DNA of 64,000 nucleotides from Leucosporidium creatinivorum (Eukaryota; Basidiomycota; Microbotryomycetes; Leucosporidiales; Leucosporidiaceae): the NCBI GenBank assembly GCA_001600635.1, contig BCKL01000014.1:14202-78201 (forward strand), given 5' to 3'. This document shows, piece by piece, positions 42,886-53,729 of this stretch; position 1 is the first letter of the stretch; each line of letters begins with the position of its first letter. Both the position numbers and the translations under genes were made by a program. The notes under the pieces are model-generated. The model was not told the DNA's origin and did not search any database. It saw only the letters and a program-made list of their open reading frames with translations.

Positions 42886-43961
42886 TCCACTTGCCCTACC
42901 AATCTGCAGTGGAGCACAGTAGTAGACGGATGAGGTGGATGTAAGAAATCGGCGCTCTTTCTCGGATCCTCAACGAGCGAGTGGAGTCAGTCGCGAGTGC
43001 TTGCTGGCGCTTTGCTGCATGCGGCTAGGAGGAAGCTGGACAAAGTGCAGAGATTTTGGACGAACAGACTGCAGGCCTGGCCGCGCTGAGGATGAGCCAG
43101 GCGCGCCGAGACCGAGACCACCTCGCGCTCAGCAGCGGCGAGCGGCAAGGGAATGAGGTGCCGTGCAAAGACGACAAGAAGGTGGCGAGGAGAGCAGATG
43201 AGCCGACGTGGATGTGCTGGAGTGGAGGAACTCAACCTGAACCAGAGGCGTCGGCTCCGCTGCTCGGCGCTGCTCTAATCTGCGCCGAACCTCGCCATCT
43301 CGTCGAGCTACAGGCGATCCTGTGAGTAGCTGGGATAGCCTACCGCATCGGCTATCAACGGCCGCATTGCTGTCAACGGTTCATGCTCGACCGTAGAGCA
43401 GAAGCCGGTCCAAGGCCTGGCAAGCTCGGCGGCGCTGGGTCGTCAGTGCTCGGCAAGGTAGCGAATGGCTGGCAGGCATTCTCCACTTGGCTTCCTATGA
43501 TCCTCATCTACGCTGCTTCTCCTCTGGACCTTTGCAAGGGCTCTCGAGGTCTTTACTACACCACCTGGCCTAGAAACCTACCTCGCCCGAGATGGTTGCC
43601 CTCGGCTTGCACCTTCGCTCGACCCTTCGACTAAGCTGAGTCGGGTGCCATTCATTAGTAACTTCCAGCAACCCTGCACGCCTTCCATACCTCCCATCTC
43701 ATCGACCACCTCTTTTCCTTTCCTCTGATGGGCTGCCCGTCGAAAGTCGCCCGACTCGTTGAGGAGGCTCTCCCTTTCGCCCTCCTCTTGCCTCGTCTCG
43801 CCTCGACTCGCCCAGCAGCAGGACTTGCTTCGCTACATTCTTAACACTCCTTCTACTCTGCTACACTCCCCCTCACCTCTGCAAGCCGCCAAAAAGCAAC
43901 AACAGCTCCTCATCGCCGTTCCCCTTAGCCCTCCCCATCTCCCCACCTACCTCGCATCAGC
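42886..43961. other. 1.1-kb gap without a supported gene
   Basis: Several short frames exist (for example 43056-43325 and 43383-43634 on the plus strand), but none has a domain, convincing splice partner or coding composition. The last 250 bp are pyrimidine-rich, as expected for the leader and promoter of HEM3. Confidence 0.4.
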
Positions 43962-45699
43962 ATGTCGCCCGATCTCCCGCCCAACCATCCCCCAGTGAAC
44001 GGTGCCGACCGCTGTCCCGTCGCTTCAGTTTCAAAGGACCCAGAGGCCGCCTACGCCTCAGATCTGGAGAGGCTCAAAGCACTTCGAGCTGTACCAGGGG
44101 AGGAAGGGAAGCAGAGTTTTTACCTAGGGACGAGGATGTCCAAGCTCGCTATGGTGCAGACGAATTTGGTCAAGGCGGCATTGGAGAAGGAGTGGCCCGA
44201 GTTGGATGTGAGGATTTATGGCATGGTGAGTTGGGTTTTGCTCTCGTTGGAGGAGCTGGGGACGTTGTCAGGACTTGAAAGGCTGTGATGGAGGAGAACG
44301 ATGCGCTGCAGGGCCGTGTAAAGCGCGCGATGGGCAGATGCGGCAGCGAGCAGCGACCCGACCGAGTATCGAGAGCTGACCTTCAATCGCCGTTGCAGAC
44401 CACTTCGGGAGATAACAACCAATCGCAACCCCTGTACCTCATGGGCGGCAAGGGTGCGTCCATGTCCCGCTACCTCCCGCGTCGAGCTTCCCTTTCGGCG
44501 CTCGTCTCGGCTCTCCCCTCGCAACCTCTCGCTGATATCAATCCCACACCAAACAGCCCTCTGGACCAAAGAGCTCGAAGTCGCCCTCATCGACGGCCAA
44601 GTGGACGCCATCGTTCATTCCCTCAAGGACGTCCCGACCGAGTTCCCTCCAGGCTGTGAACTCGGCGCCGTGCTCGAGAGGGAGGATCCGAGTGATGCGC
44701 TGGTCGTGAAGGAGGGATTGAGGTATACGAGTTTGGAGGAGATGCCCGATGGTAGCGTTATTGGGACGAGTAGTGTCAGGAGGGTGGCGCAGTTGAGGAG
44801 GAGGTTCCCGAAATTGAAGTTCGCGGATGTGGTGAGTTGCTTTCGAGCCCTTCTCGGCTATCGAAAAGCTTGCTGACTCTGCCGCTTTCTACTCTACCAC
44901 TCATCGAACACCACAGCGCGGCCTCGTCCAAACCCGCCTTCGCAAGCTGGACGACCCCACCTCTTTCTACACGGCCCTTATCCTCGCCTCCGCCGGTCTC
45001 ATCCGCCTCGGCCTCGGCCACCGCATCACCGCCGCCGTCACCTCCCCCGTCCTCTATCACGCTGTCGGCCAAGGCGCCATCGGCGTCGAAATGCGCATTG
45101 GCGACGAGCGGGCCAAAGAAATTGTCGGCTCCCTCGAATGCTGGCGTACGGGGTGGCTCTGCCGTGCCGAGCGGTCGATGCTCAAAGTGCTGGAAGGAGG
45201 CTGCTCCGTACCCGTCGGTGTGGAGTCCTCGCTCGTGGAACTCGCGCTCCCCGGCTCGCCTCCCCCTCAGGCGACCTTCCTCTCTGGCGCTCCTCGCCCT
45301 CACAACCGGGCAGAAGACCCCCACGCCGCAACTATCACCCTTCACGGCACCGTCACTTCCCTCTCCGGCACCTCCTCCGTCATCGCCTCCATCACTCGCA
45401 ACGTCTACTCCATTGCCGATGCGGAAGCTCTCGGCGCAGATATCGCTGCCGAGCTTATCGCAGGAGGGGGGAGGGAGATCCTCGAGGAGTTAGGGAGGCA
45501 TGTCAAGGAGGTACATGGAGAGGATGGTGTGGAGGTGGCGTTTGAGAGTAATGGCAGGGCGGCGGTCAATATCGCGCCGCCGACCTCGAGGGCGAGGAGG
45601 GGAAGCATGGGACAGCAGTTGAGTAAGAGCCCGACGAGCCCGCATCATAGGACGGTGTTCAGGGAGGGGGAGGTCTGCTTGAGGCCGCAGGGGTGGTAG
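43962..45699 (+). CDS. HEM3: Porphobilinogen deaminase (hydroxymethylbilane synthase)
   Basis: Third enzyme of tetrapyrrole biosynthesis: it polymerises four porphobilinogen units into hydroxymethylbilane in the cytosol. Exons start at 43962, 44398, about 44556 and about 44918. Motifs in order: [17 protein letters not shown] (the usual start of the fold), [47 protein letters not shown] (with the KD segment holding substrate-binding and catalytic residues), [41 protein letters not shown] and [10 protein letters not shown], where the Cys binds the dipyrromethane cofactor. A C-terminal Ser/Thr-rich insertion ([15 protein letters not shown]) is extra compared with bacterial enzymes. Length, about 400 residues, is normal for fungi. 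Confidence 0.95.
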
Positions 45700-46270
45700 T
45701 GAGGCGGAGCAGGGATGGGTGAGAGATGGTGTTGTAGGACTACTAGCAATTCTGCCAAAGGCGCTCAGCAACGTAGACGCTGTAATTTGTAAGACGAGCT
45801 CGACTCGTTCTCACCAGTCCTTCAATTCGCTGCAGCTGAAGAGCGAAGGCTAGCGAATCATCGCTGAAGTAAAGGGGTTTGCCTGTTCGCTGTCCTTTTG
45901 AGACTGTCCTGCTCTCAAGTTTGTGTTATATCGGCATTTGTATCAAGTGCACTTGACTACAGACTCGTCAGCCAATCAGACCCCCTCGACCTTCTCAGCT
46001 GAGCAGCAACGTCACCGACGGCTGAGCAGACTGCTCTTGACTTCCTGCCTCAACGTCGACTCCGCCTCGTCTCGTCTCAGCAACACCTACAGCTCGAAAC
46101 GGACAAGCAGCAACAGCCCCAGCTAGGACCTATTCCCCTACAGCTCCTCAGCCTCTCAGCAGCCGCTCCATTCCCCGCAAAGTCTTCGACTAAGGAAAGC
46201 GAGTCAGCCTCATCCTTTCTAGCTCGCCACCCGCCATTATCGTACAGCACTCCAACAGGAAGCTACAGCA
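45700..46270. other. Intergenic region, nothing recognised
   Basis: The 3' flank of HEM3 and the upstream region of the F-box gene. It contains Ala/Ser/Gln-type frames only. Confidence 0.4.
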
Positions 46271-47190
46271 ATGGCACCCCCTAGCGACCTATTACACGAC
46301 GCTCTGAACCGGCACGCTCGAGAATCCAACCTCAACTCTCCCCCACCTCTACACTCCCTCTCGCTCGCTGACGACGACGACGAGCTGGTCGAAGTCCGGA
46401 CTCCCCTCCCCTCCGCACCAGGCAGTGCAGCCTCCTCTCCTGCCGGCTCGCGGTCCAGCAGTCGTTCCAGCTCGCCCAATCGCAAGAAGGGAGGGGCGGG
46501 CAAGCCCCGTCGGGACAAGACCAAGGAGAGGGAAAAGGCGGAGGCGAATAAGAAGAGCATGGACCCGTTGGTCAAGTTCCCGGGGGAGATTAGTGGAAGG
46601 ATCTTTGGCGAGTTGGGTGTGGATGACCTCTTGACGTGTGGTCTCGTGTGCAAGAAGTGGAGGGCTAGTCAGACGATCAGTGAGCTTGACTCGTTTGCTA
46701 CTTCGCCGTCGAACACTCGTTGATCGCTCCATCTGACAACAGACTACACCTGGTACCTCCTCCTCCAATCCCTCACCTACGTCGACCCCGCCGAGCGCAA
46801 ACCCACCTACTCGGCGAGCAACGGCCTCCCCACCTGGCACAAGTCCGAGGCCAAGGAGAACTGGGCCGAACGGTTCGCTTCCATCAACCGACGAGACGAC
46901 CTCGAGGAGCGCGACGCGACTGTCAACGAGGAGGGCTTGACGATGAAGGAGGAGAGGGAGGCCAAGTGGGCCGAGGAGAACGAGGAGGCGGAGGCGTTGG
47001 GGGCTGATAAGGTGGAGATGAGGAAATACTACAAGGTGGGTCGAGCTTCTCGTCTCTTCTGCGCCGAACTAAAGCTGACCCACTTTTTCCTCAGTCGCTC
47101 GGCAACTCGAAGGTCAAGGGCAAGTCTGGCAAGGGAGGAGAACGGACTTGGGAGGGCGATGGGCTCGGACCTACAGAGGATCTCGTATAG
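46271..47190 (+). CDS. F-box protein
   Basis: Three exons encode about 260 residues. The N-terminus is disordered and Ser-rich with a basic stretch (RDKTKEREKAEANKK). The F-box follows: DPLVKFPGEISGRIFGELGV then DDLLTCGLVCKKWRA. Downstream of an intron come YTWYLLLQSLTYVDPAE and ENWAERFASINRRDD, as seen after the F-box in several fungal proteins (a W..L-type linker and W-x-x-R/K-F segment). A long acidic/charged helix (EEREAKWAEENEEAEALGAD) and a Gly/Lys-rich tail (KVKGKSGKGGERTWEG) end it. It probably serves as an SCF substrate adaptor. No WD40 or LRR partner domain is present, so its target is unknown. Confidence 0.82.
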
Positions 47191-47516
47191 CCGCAGATGT
47201 AGTTTCTTTTGTACTCGGAAACAACTCCTTGTCTCTCGTTCTGATCAGCCAGCGATCAGCGCCGAGAAGGAGTCCTGCTCGAGAGAGCTACTTTCACAAG
47301 CACTCCGACGAGCCTCACCGGCGGGGCTCCCGGTACAGCCGCCTGCTGACTTGCTCGCACCGCTGCTCGCACTTTATCACCGCCTGACGCTACTGCAGAA
47401 GGGCAACTGACGTCTGACTTCTTGGCTCAACTTTCCAAGGCGCCAGAGCCACAAGAGTGGGGCTGCACCGACACATCTCTTTCTCTCCTGCTCTCAACTT
47501 CTCACAGCTATTGATC
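47191..47516. other. Intergenic region, nothing recognised
   Basis: Promoter region of the first GPI-type protein gene; no gene seen. Confidence 0.35.
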
Positions 47517-48228
47517 ATGCCTCGTTCTCCCATCCTCCTGCTACTCATGGCTCTCGCCGTTCTCGTCTCGACGATCATCGCCGAACCCCTCCCTAACGAC
47601 ATCGTTATGGTAGTCCCTGCCAACGGGACCCTCACCAACAGCAATGGAAATATCTCGACTTACTCTGTCGACTACACTGGACGCGCAGGAGACTACCTGA
47701 CCAACCTCGGCTTCAACCTCACCTACCCGAATCTCACTAGATCATTCGGCGGAGGGGTCAGTTCGGGAGGCTGCATCACGCGTGGGGGAGTGTACACGTT
47801 TGGCTTCAACAACTCGCAAGCCGGGGACTATGTGAGTGGCGTCGTTCGACCCGTACAGCTTCAAGGCTGACCCTGCCTCTCGGCGTTGTAAAAGCTGCTC
47901 GAGGCCGAGCTCTTGCTCGCTCCAAAGGTCGACGGGTCCTGTGGTGGTCCGGACCAGATCGAGACTTTCCGTTTCCCTTTCACGTAAGTACCGCACACTC
48001 GCAGCAGTCTCTCCGAAAGCTGACCCTCTTTGACTAACCAGCCTGGTCGCTGCCAATTCTCCCGGAGGACCTGAACTCGACCGCACGACGACCACCGCGA
48101 CTTGGGCTACAGCTCCTACCGGTACTTACACCCCTCGCGACCCGGTCAGTGGGGCCTCTCGCTCGGCGATAGGAGGAGCGGCGATGGCCCTCGGGCTCGG
48201 CACTTTGGTGATGTGGCTGTTGGCGTAG
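47517..48228 (+). CDS. Secreted GPI-type protein, tandem paralogue 1
   Basis: Exons 47517-47831, 47895-47983 and 48042-48228 give 196 residues. A signal peptide (SPILLLLMALAVLVSTIIAEP) is followed by a domain of about 90 residues with many N-glycosylation sites (NGTL, NISTY, NLTYP, NLTRS). The core SSGGCITRGGVYTFGFNNSQ is shared with the next gene. A Thr-rich stretch (DRTTTTATWATAPTGTYTP) and a hydrophobic tail (IGGAAMALGLGTLVMWLLA) resemble a GPI-attachment signal. The protein is thus expected at the cell surface or wall. Family name not recognised. The gene is a tandem duplicate of the one at 48590, with intron positions in the same places. Confidence 0.8.
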
Positions 48229-48589
48229 GTGGGCAGTAATTGTCGCTTGAGAGCATGTAGATAGTTCTTTTTTTCGACTAGCATGTACACACTTTGAACA
48301 GAAGAGTGGTTCTCGGACGCTGTTGCGCCGAGCGCCGAGGTCTCCAGTTTGCGAAACGAGCGCCGAGCTCAACTTGTCCGTCTTTCAAGATCCGACGGCG
48401 GCTGTGCGTTCGAGAAGGACGTCGGACAGGTCGGAAAATCATGTGCCGAGAAAGATATACAGTCCGTATCGCCCCCCCTACCGAGCCTAAAGCCGCTGCC
48501 TGGTAGGGCATCTCCGCGCTCCCGAACTTCTGGTTCAAAGCCAGCTTTTGCCAGCTTTACGGCTCTCTCTCCTACACTTCACTTCGACT
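48229..48589. other. Intergenic region between the tandem paralogues
   Basis: Terminator and promoter region between two co-directional paralogues; no gene seen. Confidence 0.35.
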
Positions 48590-49358
48590 ATGCCTTCCCT
48601 CACTCGCTCCCCCCTGCTGCTCCTGCTGCTCGCGGCCGCCTCAATCGCCCCTACAGTCATCGCCGAACCCCTCCCTTCCTCTATCGTCGTCTTCCACCCG
48701 TCCGATGGGATGGTGGCTAATAGCTCGGCCGATGCGGCCTCACATTACGGTGTGAACAGCACCGGATCCTCGGGATATTACTTGCAAAATGTCGCCTTCA
48801 CTCTCACCTCACCTAATGGCACAAAATCCTCCGGCGGAAGTGTCGAATCGGAAGGATGTCTGTTCAGAGGAGGAGTGTACACCTTTGGCTACGACAACTC
48901 GCAAGTGGGGGAATATGTGAGTGCTTCCTTGCCTTCTTCGCGTAGCCCCGCTAATCCCGTTTCTTTTTGAAGATCCTCGACGCCGAGGTTTCGGTCGCCG
49001 CTCAAGTTGAAGGAGGCAAGGAAAACGCTACTTGTCCAGGTCCGGAGGCATATCAGAAGAGTACCGTTTCTTTCAAGTGGAGGTGAGCCTCTTCCTCTGC
49101 TTCTCTTCACTTCAGCCCACAGCTCCTGACCCTCACTCTCTCTTTCGGCTCGGCGACAGCTCCATCGCTCCCAACCCCGACGGCACGACCACCTCCTGCG
49201 GTAACGGCTCAGCGGTCACCACTACCGCCAGCTTTGCTCAGGCTCCTACGGGGACGTACGCTCCTCTGAAGGGGAAGGAGAGCGGTGGACGCTCCCTTGC
49301 GCTGGGCGGAGGGCTGGCCCTCGTGATGGGAGGTTCGGCGATGGCGTTGTTGGCGTAG
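48590..49358 (+). CDS. Secreted GPI-type protein, tandem paralogue 2
   Basis: Exons 48590-48916, 48973-49082 and 49160-49358 give 211 residues. It has a signal peptide (PLLLLLLAAASIAPTVIAEP), then EPLPSSIVVFHPSDGMV, and the core ESEGCLFRGGVYTFGYDNSQ that matches paralogue 1. N-glycosylation sites are frequent (NSSAD, NSTGS, NGTKS, NATCP, NGSAV). Extra Cys residues appear in the second half (ATCPGP, TTSCGNGS), with the C-terminal hydrophobic tail LALGGGLALVMGGSAMALLA preceded by APTGTYAP as in paralogue 1. Gene structure is conserved (three exons, the same phases). A cell-wall or surface role is inferred. Confidence 0.8.
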
Positions 49359-49793
49359 AGGTGATGCAAGGCGGGCCTTGTGCAGCTTGACGAGAGCGGT
49401 GAGTACTCGAAGACGAGAGCAAGGCTTCCGAGCGAAGATGGTGGCCTGCAGAGCACCTGCGCAGACGACCCGCTCGAGGCCGACTCGCCGAAGCCTTCGT
49501 CCACCGCGCCTTCAAGCTCCCTGGAGTCCTCCAACCATGTGAGTGGGTCGCGGCACCGCTTATAGACTCTCTGCCTAGTCATACGCCAACCTGCGCCCTT
49601 CAGCTGCACCTCGGCGCTCGAATAAGGAAAGCGCAACGGCTCGCTCTACATTGCGAATCGCTCCAATCGAGGTGACAAACCAGGGGGGACGGGGTACTGA
49701 AAGGGAAGACGGTAGTGGTAGATATGCGGTGGGGTATCGATAGAGGTAGGTGGAGGCGGGTGAAAGGCGGAAGGGAGGTTTCGGCGGTCGGCC
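49359..49793. other. Convergent intergenic region, nothing recognised
   Basis: The 3' flanks of GPI paralogue 2 and SERF meet here; frames are short and featureless. Confidence 0.4.
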
Positions 49794-50234
49794 TTACTTG
49801 GCCTTCGCAGCCTTCTGAGCCTCGAGAGCGGCGGCGGCCTCAGCTGCCTTCTTGGCGTCGGCGAGAGCCTGTAGAAAGGATGTGGTTAGAGCTGTCAGAA
49901 GCTTCAGAAGCCTCGTACTCACGTTCTTCTCGCGCATTTTCTCGGCCTGCTCGAGCTGGCGAGCGGCGAGCGAGCTACCAGACTCTTTGGGTCCTTTGTT
50001 CTGGCTGGCGAGCTTCTTTTGCGCCTTGGCACGATCCTATGTACATGGTGTCCAAGTTGTAGGGTGATAGGTGTTGAGATGGGCGAGAACGACAATGTAG
50101 AGAGGAGCGGGTCAACACGAGTTGGTAGCGATTTGAAGCGCTTAACGTACGTTCTCACGCTGGTTACCACCTGCACAGCATTGTAAAAGTCAGCTACCAG
50201 CTACCTACGTAAGGAGGAGCGACGTACGAGCCAT
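49794..50234 (-). CDS. SERF (4F5-family) small EDRK-rich protein
   Basis: Four exons, the first only seven nucleotides of coding sequence (ATGGCTC), join in frame to a protein of about 70 residues. It begins MARGNQRENDRAKAQKKLAS, the family signature of the 4F5/SERF proteins, and continues QNKGPKESGSSLAARQLEQA with a Lys/Ala-rich helical tail (ALADAKKAAEAAAALEAQ). Members are small, highly charged, disordered proteins known to promote amyloid-type aggregation and to bind nucleic acids. The very short first exon makes it easy to miss. It is divergent from DOT1, with 234 bp between start codons. Confidence 0.88.
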
Positions 50235-50468
50235 TGCGGATGCGAGAGAGCAGTGAACGGTCGGAAGGAGAGAGACAGAAACGCGAGCTTCCGAAGGTTA
50301 GTTTCCTACGCCTACATCCTCGTTTCCCAGCTTCGACTCGCTCGTTTTCCCTAGTGCTTTACTACCTGTACCTCAGTGTTATACCTCTCTACAGCAAACC
50401 CACCCACCCCTTCCCCTTCTCCAGCACGCGACTGTCTCTCCCAGCTCCCAAGCTCATCTCGCGACCGG

Positions 50469-52627
50469 ATGTTCTCCAAGAAGCGCACTACGGCCACCAC
50501 CACCGTCACGACAGTCACTCGTCCTGCAGCTTCCGCTTCCACCTCTTCAACCTCAGCTCGTCCCGCCGTAAAGGTCGCCACAAAGACCATCGTCTCCGTT
50601 CGCAAAGTCCCCGCCGTCGCTCCCTCACCTCGGCCTCAACCCAAGCAAACCAACAAGCGGCCAGCTCCACCTCTTCCACCATCTTCCCCTCGCGTCAACG
50701 CTCTCAAGCGCAAGCCCGAAGCCCCCGTCAAGAGCAAGCAGCAGCCCATCCCCAAGAGCTCGAAAGCGGAGGGCAAGAAGGTCGCGAGGAAGCCTGTGGT
50801 GGAGAGCAGTAGCGAGGAGGAGGAGAGTGGGAGCAGCGGTAGTGAGGAGGAGGCCGCCGATAGCGATAGTAGCGAGGATGGGACGCCCATGCTCGGCCGA
50901 AGGAAGGAGGCGTCTCCTTGCGTCGAGCGCGACGTTTCCGCTGCTCTTGATGGTCAAGTGGAGTGCATAACGGGCGAGAGCTTGGTCATGGATAGTAGGA
51001 AGGCCTATGTTGACTGTGAGTTGCTTACAAACGACGCGCCGAACGATGCACGTGAGCTGATCGCGCTTCGCGCTTGTCTTCAGGGTTCATCGACCTTTCG
51101 GCTCCCAGAAGGTCCACGAAGGAGTGGGCGGGCAGCGATATCCCTACTATCGAGCTCGAGTACCCCGGGAAGGACGCCAAGGAGAAGTGAGCTGCTTTGA
51201 CTGCTTTCGAGATGTGCCGAGAACTGACCTCGGCTCCCCCCTTCTCTCAGATTCCTTCTCCTCACGCCCCGAAATGAGGACGAGTACGATCCCATCGAGG
51301 ATGTCATGACCGTGAGCAGTCTCTCAGATGGTTCTCCGCTCCCCGCTGACCTTGGACCTCGCAGACGATCCGGATGGTCCTCGACACCTTCCTCACTCCC
51401 GCCCAAGCCCTCGCCCTCTTCGCTCACGTCCCCGCCTCCGACTCTTTCGCTTCCTTCCTCTCCGCGCCTACCTCTCGTTCCGCCACTCCCTCCACTCCCA
51501 CCGACTCTGGCCCCTCGGCCGCGCCCCTCACTCCCCTCATGCGCTCGCTCGAAAAGGCCAAGGCCAAGAAGGATGGCCCTACCTTCCTCGCCGAGATTGA
51601 GAGGTACAATTCGGTCATCCGGACGTTAAGGGGTGAGGGTAAGATGGAGGAGAACATCAAGGCGATGAAGGGGCTGAAGCAGAAGACTTGGGAGAAGGTG
51701 ACGGCGCAGGCCTATGATCGAGCTGTGGGACCCGAGATTGAGCAGCTGGCGCAGTACGAGGCGTTCTCGGATAACGTGTACGGGGAGCTGCTGCCCAAGT
51801 TCATGGGCGAGATGTGGGTTAATTCGGCGATCCTGTCGCTCGCGCTCCCGCTGACGTCGACCTCTCGCTTTCGCAGCTTTCAAGCCACCGGCCTCGGTCC
51901 CAACTCCGTCTTTGTCGATCTCGGCTCTGGAGTCGGCAACTGTGTCGTGCAAGCCGCTCTCGCGTAGGTCTCTCCTCCCCCCCGGCTTGCCCGCCATCGC
52001 TGACCTCTTTCCTTCCACAGCACCGGCTGCGAGGCTTGGGGTTTCGAGAACATGGAACACGCCTCTCTCCTCGCTCGCAATCAGGTCGTCGAGGCTGAAG
52101 CGCGCTTCCGCCTCTGGGGACTCAACAGCGGCAAGATGAGCGTCGTAGAGGCCAATTTCTGTGAGCATCCGCTCGTCGGCGAAGTCCTCGAGCGCGCCGA
52201 CGTGATCTTGGTCAACAACGAGGTGTACGTTCGTTTCGCTGAACATGTCGAGTCCTCACTAACCTGCTCCCACTTCCAACAGCTTCACCTCCTCGCTCAA
52301 CGAGCGCCTCTCGCTCCTCTTCCTCGACCTTCCCGACTCGACTCGCATCGTCTCGCTCAAGGCCTTCGCCTCCTCCTTCACTCTCTCGGCGCACAACCGT
52401 CACTCGCCTCTCGCCATCCTCAGGCAAGGACCCGAGCTCCGCTACCCTCGCAACTCGGTCTCCTGGAAAAGTGAGGCGGGGACGTACTTCATCGGCAAGG
52501 TGGGTGCTTCGGCTCCGAACGAGAGGGAAGAAAGCTGATCATCTCCTTGCTACAGGTCGACCGAGGGCTCCTCCAAAAGTTCGACGAGCGCGAGGCCAAG
52601 CGTGCGGCGAGGCGCGCTCAGAAGTAG
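50469..52627 (+). CDS. DOT1: Histone H3-K79 methyltransferase DOT1
   Basis: Non-SET lysine methyltransferase acting on H3 K79 in nucleosomes. The N-terminus is Lys/Ser/Pro-rich and disordered (MFSKKRTTATTTVTTVTRP; acidic ESSSEEEESGSSGSEEEAAD). The catalytic part starts about FIDLSAPRRSTKEWAGSD and EYDPIEDVMT, then a helical region with TPLMRSLEKAKAKK and YDRAVGPEIEQLAQYEAFS and GELLPKFMGEM. The SAM-binding core is VFVDLGSGVGNCVVQAALAT with GCEAWGFENME; the later motif is ILVNNEVF. It ends with FDEREAKRAARRAQK. Several introns interrupt it, including one between GEM and FQATGLGPNSVF. Length, about 550-600 residues, matches fungal DOT1. Confidence 0.93.
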
Positions 52628-52778
52628 CAAGAGCTTCGCAGCTCAGGCTTGCAGGACGTTCGCACAACAGCAACAGCATTTCGTACAGTAGTCCTCCAGT
52701 CTTCAGTGATGGAATAATCAACAGTGTTCGAAAGCGCACCTCCCTACGTCCCGGCTCGGCGAAGGCCTTCTCCCGCCA

Positions 52779-53621
52779 TTATGCCTTTCCGCTCTCCTTC
52801 TCCCCTGCCACTACTGCTGCTGCTGGATCCGGTGGTGGTGTCTGTTGCTTGACCTTCTTCGTCTCTGCTGCAAAGAGATCGTTCATCCGCTCGGCCTCGC
52901 TGTTCTTGGCTTCAATCCAGCGTTGGAGGAGCGAGGCGTTGTCGGTCTTGAGGTCTTGGATCTGGATGGACGTCTGGTTGAGCTCGAGGTTGAGGGTGTC
53001 GTGTTCGTCTTGGAGGATCTGTAGAGCAGAGGGTGTGTGTTAATACAGCCGAAGCTAGAGGGGAGGTCGGCGCCGACGACTCACGAGCATCTGCCTCTCC
53101 TTCTCTGCCACAATCTCTTGATGCCACTTTGCTCGTTCCCTCAGCCCTTCCACTTCATGCCTTAACCGCCGAAGCTCATCCCGCTCATCCCTCCCCCGCT
53201 CCTCCACATCGCGCAGGTTATCGGTGAGGACGAGCAGCCGCTGAGCGTTCGTCGATTGGATCTTGTATTGCTCTGACAGGTCGGCGCGGGTTTGCGCGAG
53301 TTGAGCTTCCAGGGAGGTGATGAAGGCGGACTGGACGGCGTTGCTGCAGGAGAGTGAGGCGGTCAGCTGGGGCGCAGAGACGAGGGAGTGACTGCAGCTT
53401 GTTACTCACTCTTTTGAGCTGCCTCCAGCTGCTGCACTACTGCTTGATACACCTACACTACTCCTGGTGCTGTGGGAAGCCTTGAGGAGAGCAGCGTTGC
53501 GCTCCTTGAGGGTGACTGTCTGTTGCGCGAGGCGTCGATACTGCTCAATCATCTCGGCGTGGGCCTGTTCCCGCTCGTCGCGCTGTAGTAGGCCGAGCCG
53601 AATCGTTTCTGTCCACGACAT
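52779..53621 (-). CDS. ATG16: Autophagy protein ATG16 (fungal type)
   Basis: Three exons encode about 240 residues. The start, MSWTETIRLGLLQRDEREQA, and HAEMIEQYRRLAQQTVTLKE match the N-terminal Atg5-binding helix of Atg16. A Ser-rich linker follows, then long coiled coils (ITSLEAQLAQTRADLSEQYK; VEERGRDERDELRRLRHEVE) and ILQDEHDTLNLELNQTSIQI with ENASL-type KTDNASLLQRWIEAK, the conserved Atg16 segment. The C-terminus is Pro/Ala-rich without WD40 repeats, as in other fungi. In the Atg12-Atg5-Atg16 complex it directs Atg8 lipidation at the growing phagophore. Start codons of this gene and the divergent 53730 gene are 108 bp apart. Confidence 0.88.
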
Positions 53622-53729
53622 TGAAGGCGAAGTAGCTTGGACGAGGTGTTGGGAGAAGCGAGAGCTGTGGAGCCGACTTGGGCGCGCCCCGAGCGTCTGA
53701 GCTGGTTGCCTCCTTGCGCTTCACTTCGC

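Noticed and set aside
43383-43634. Small gene between NDUFB2-like and HEM3
   Set aside because: A single short frame with no domain, splice partner or conserved motif; not enough to call.
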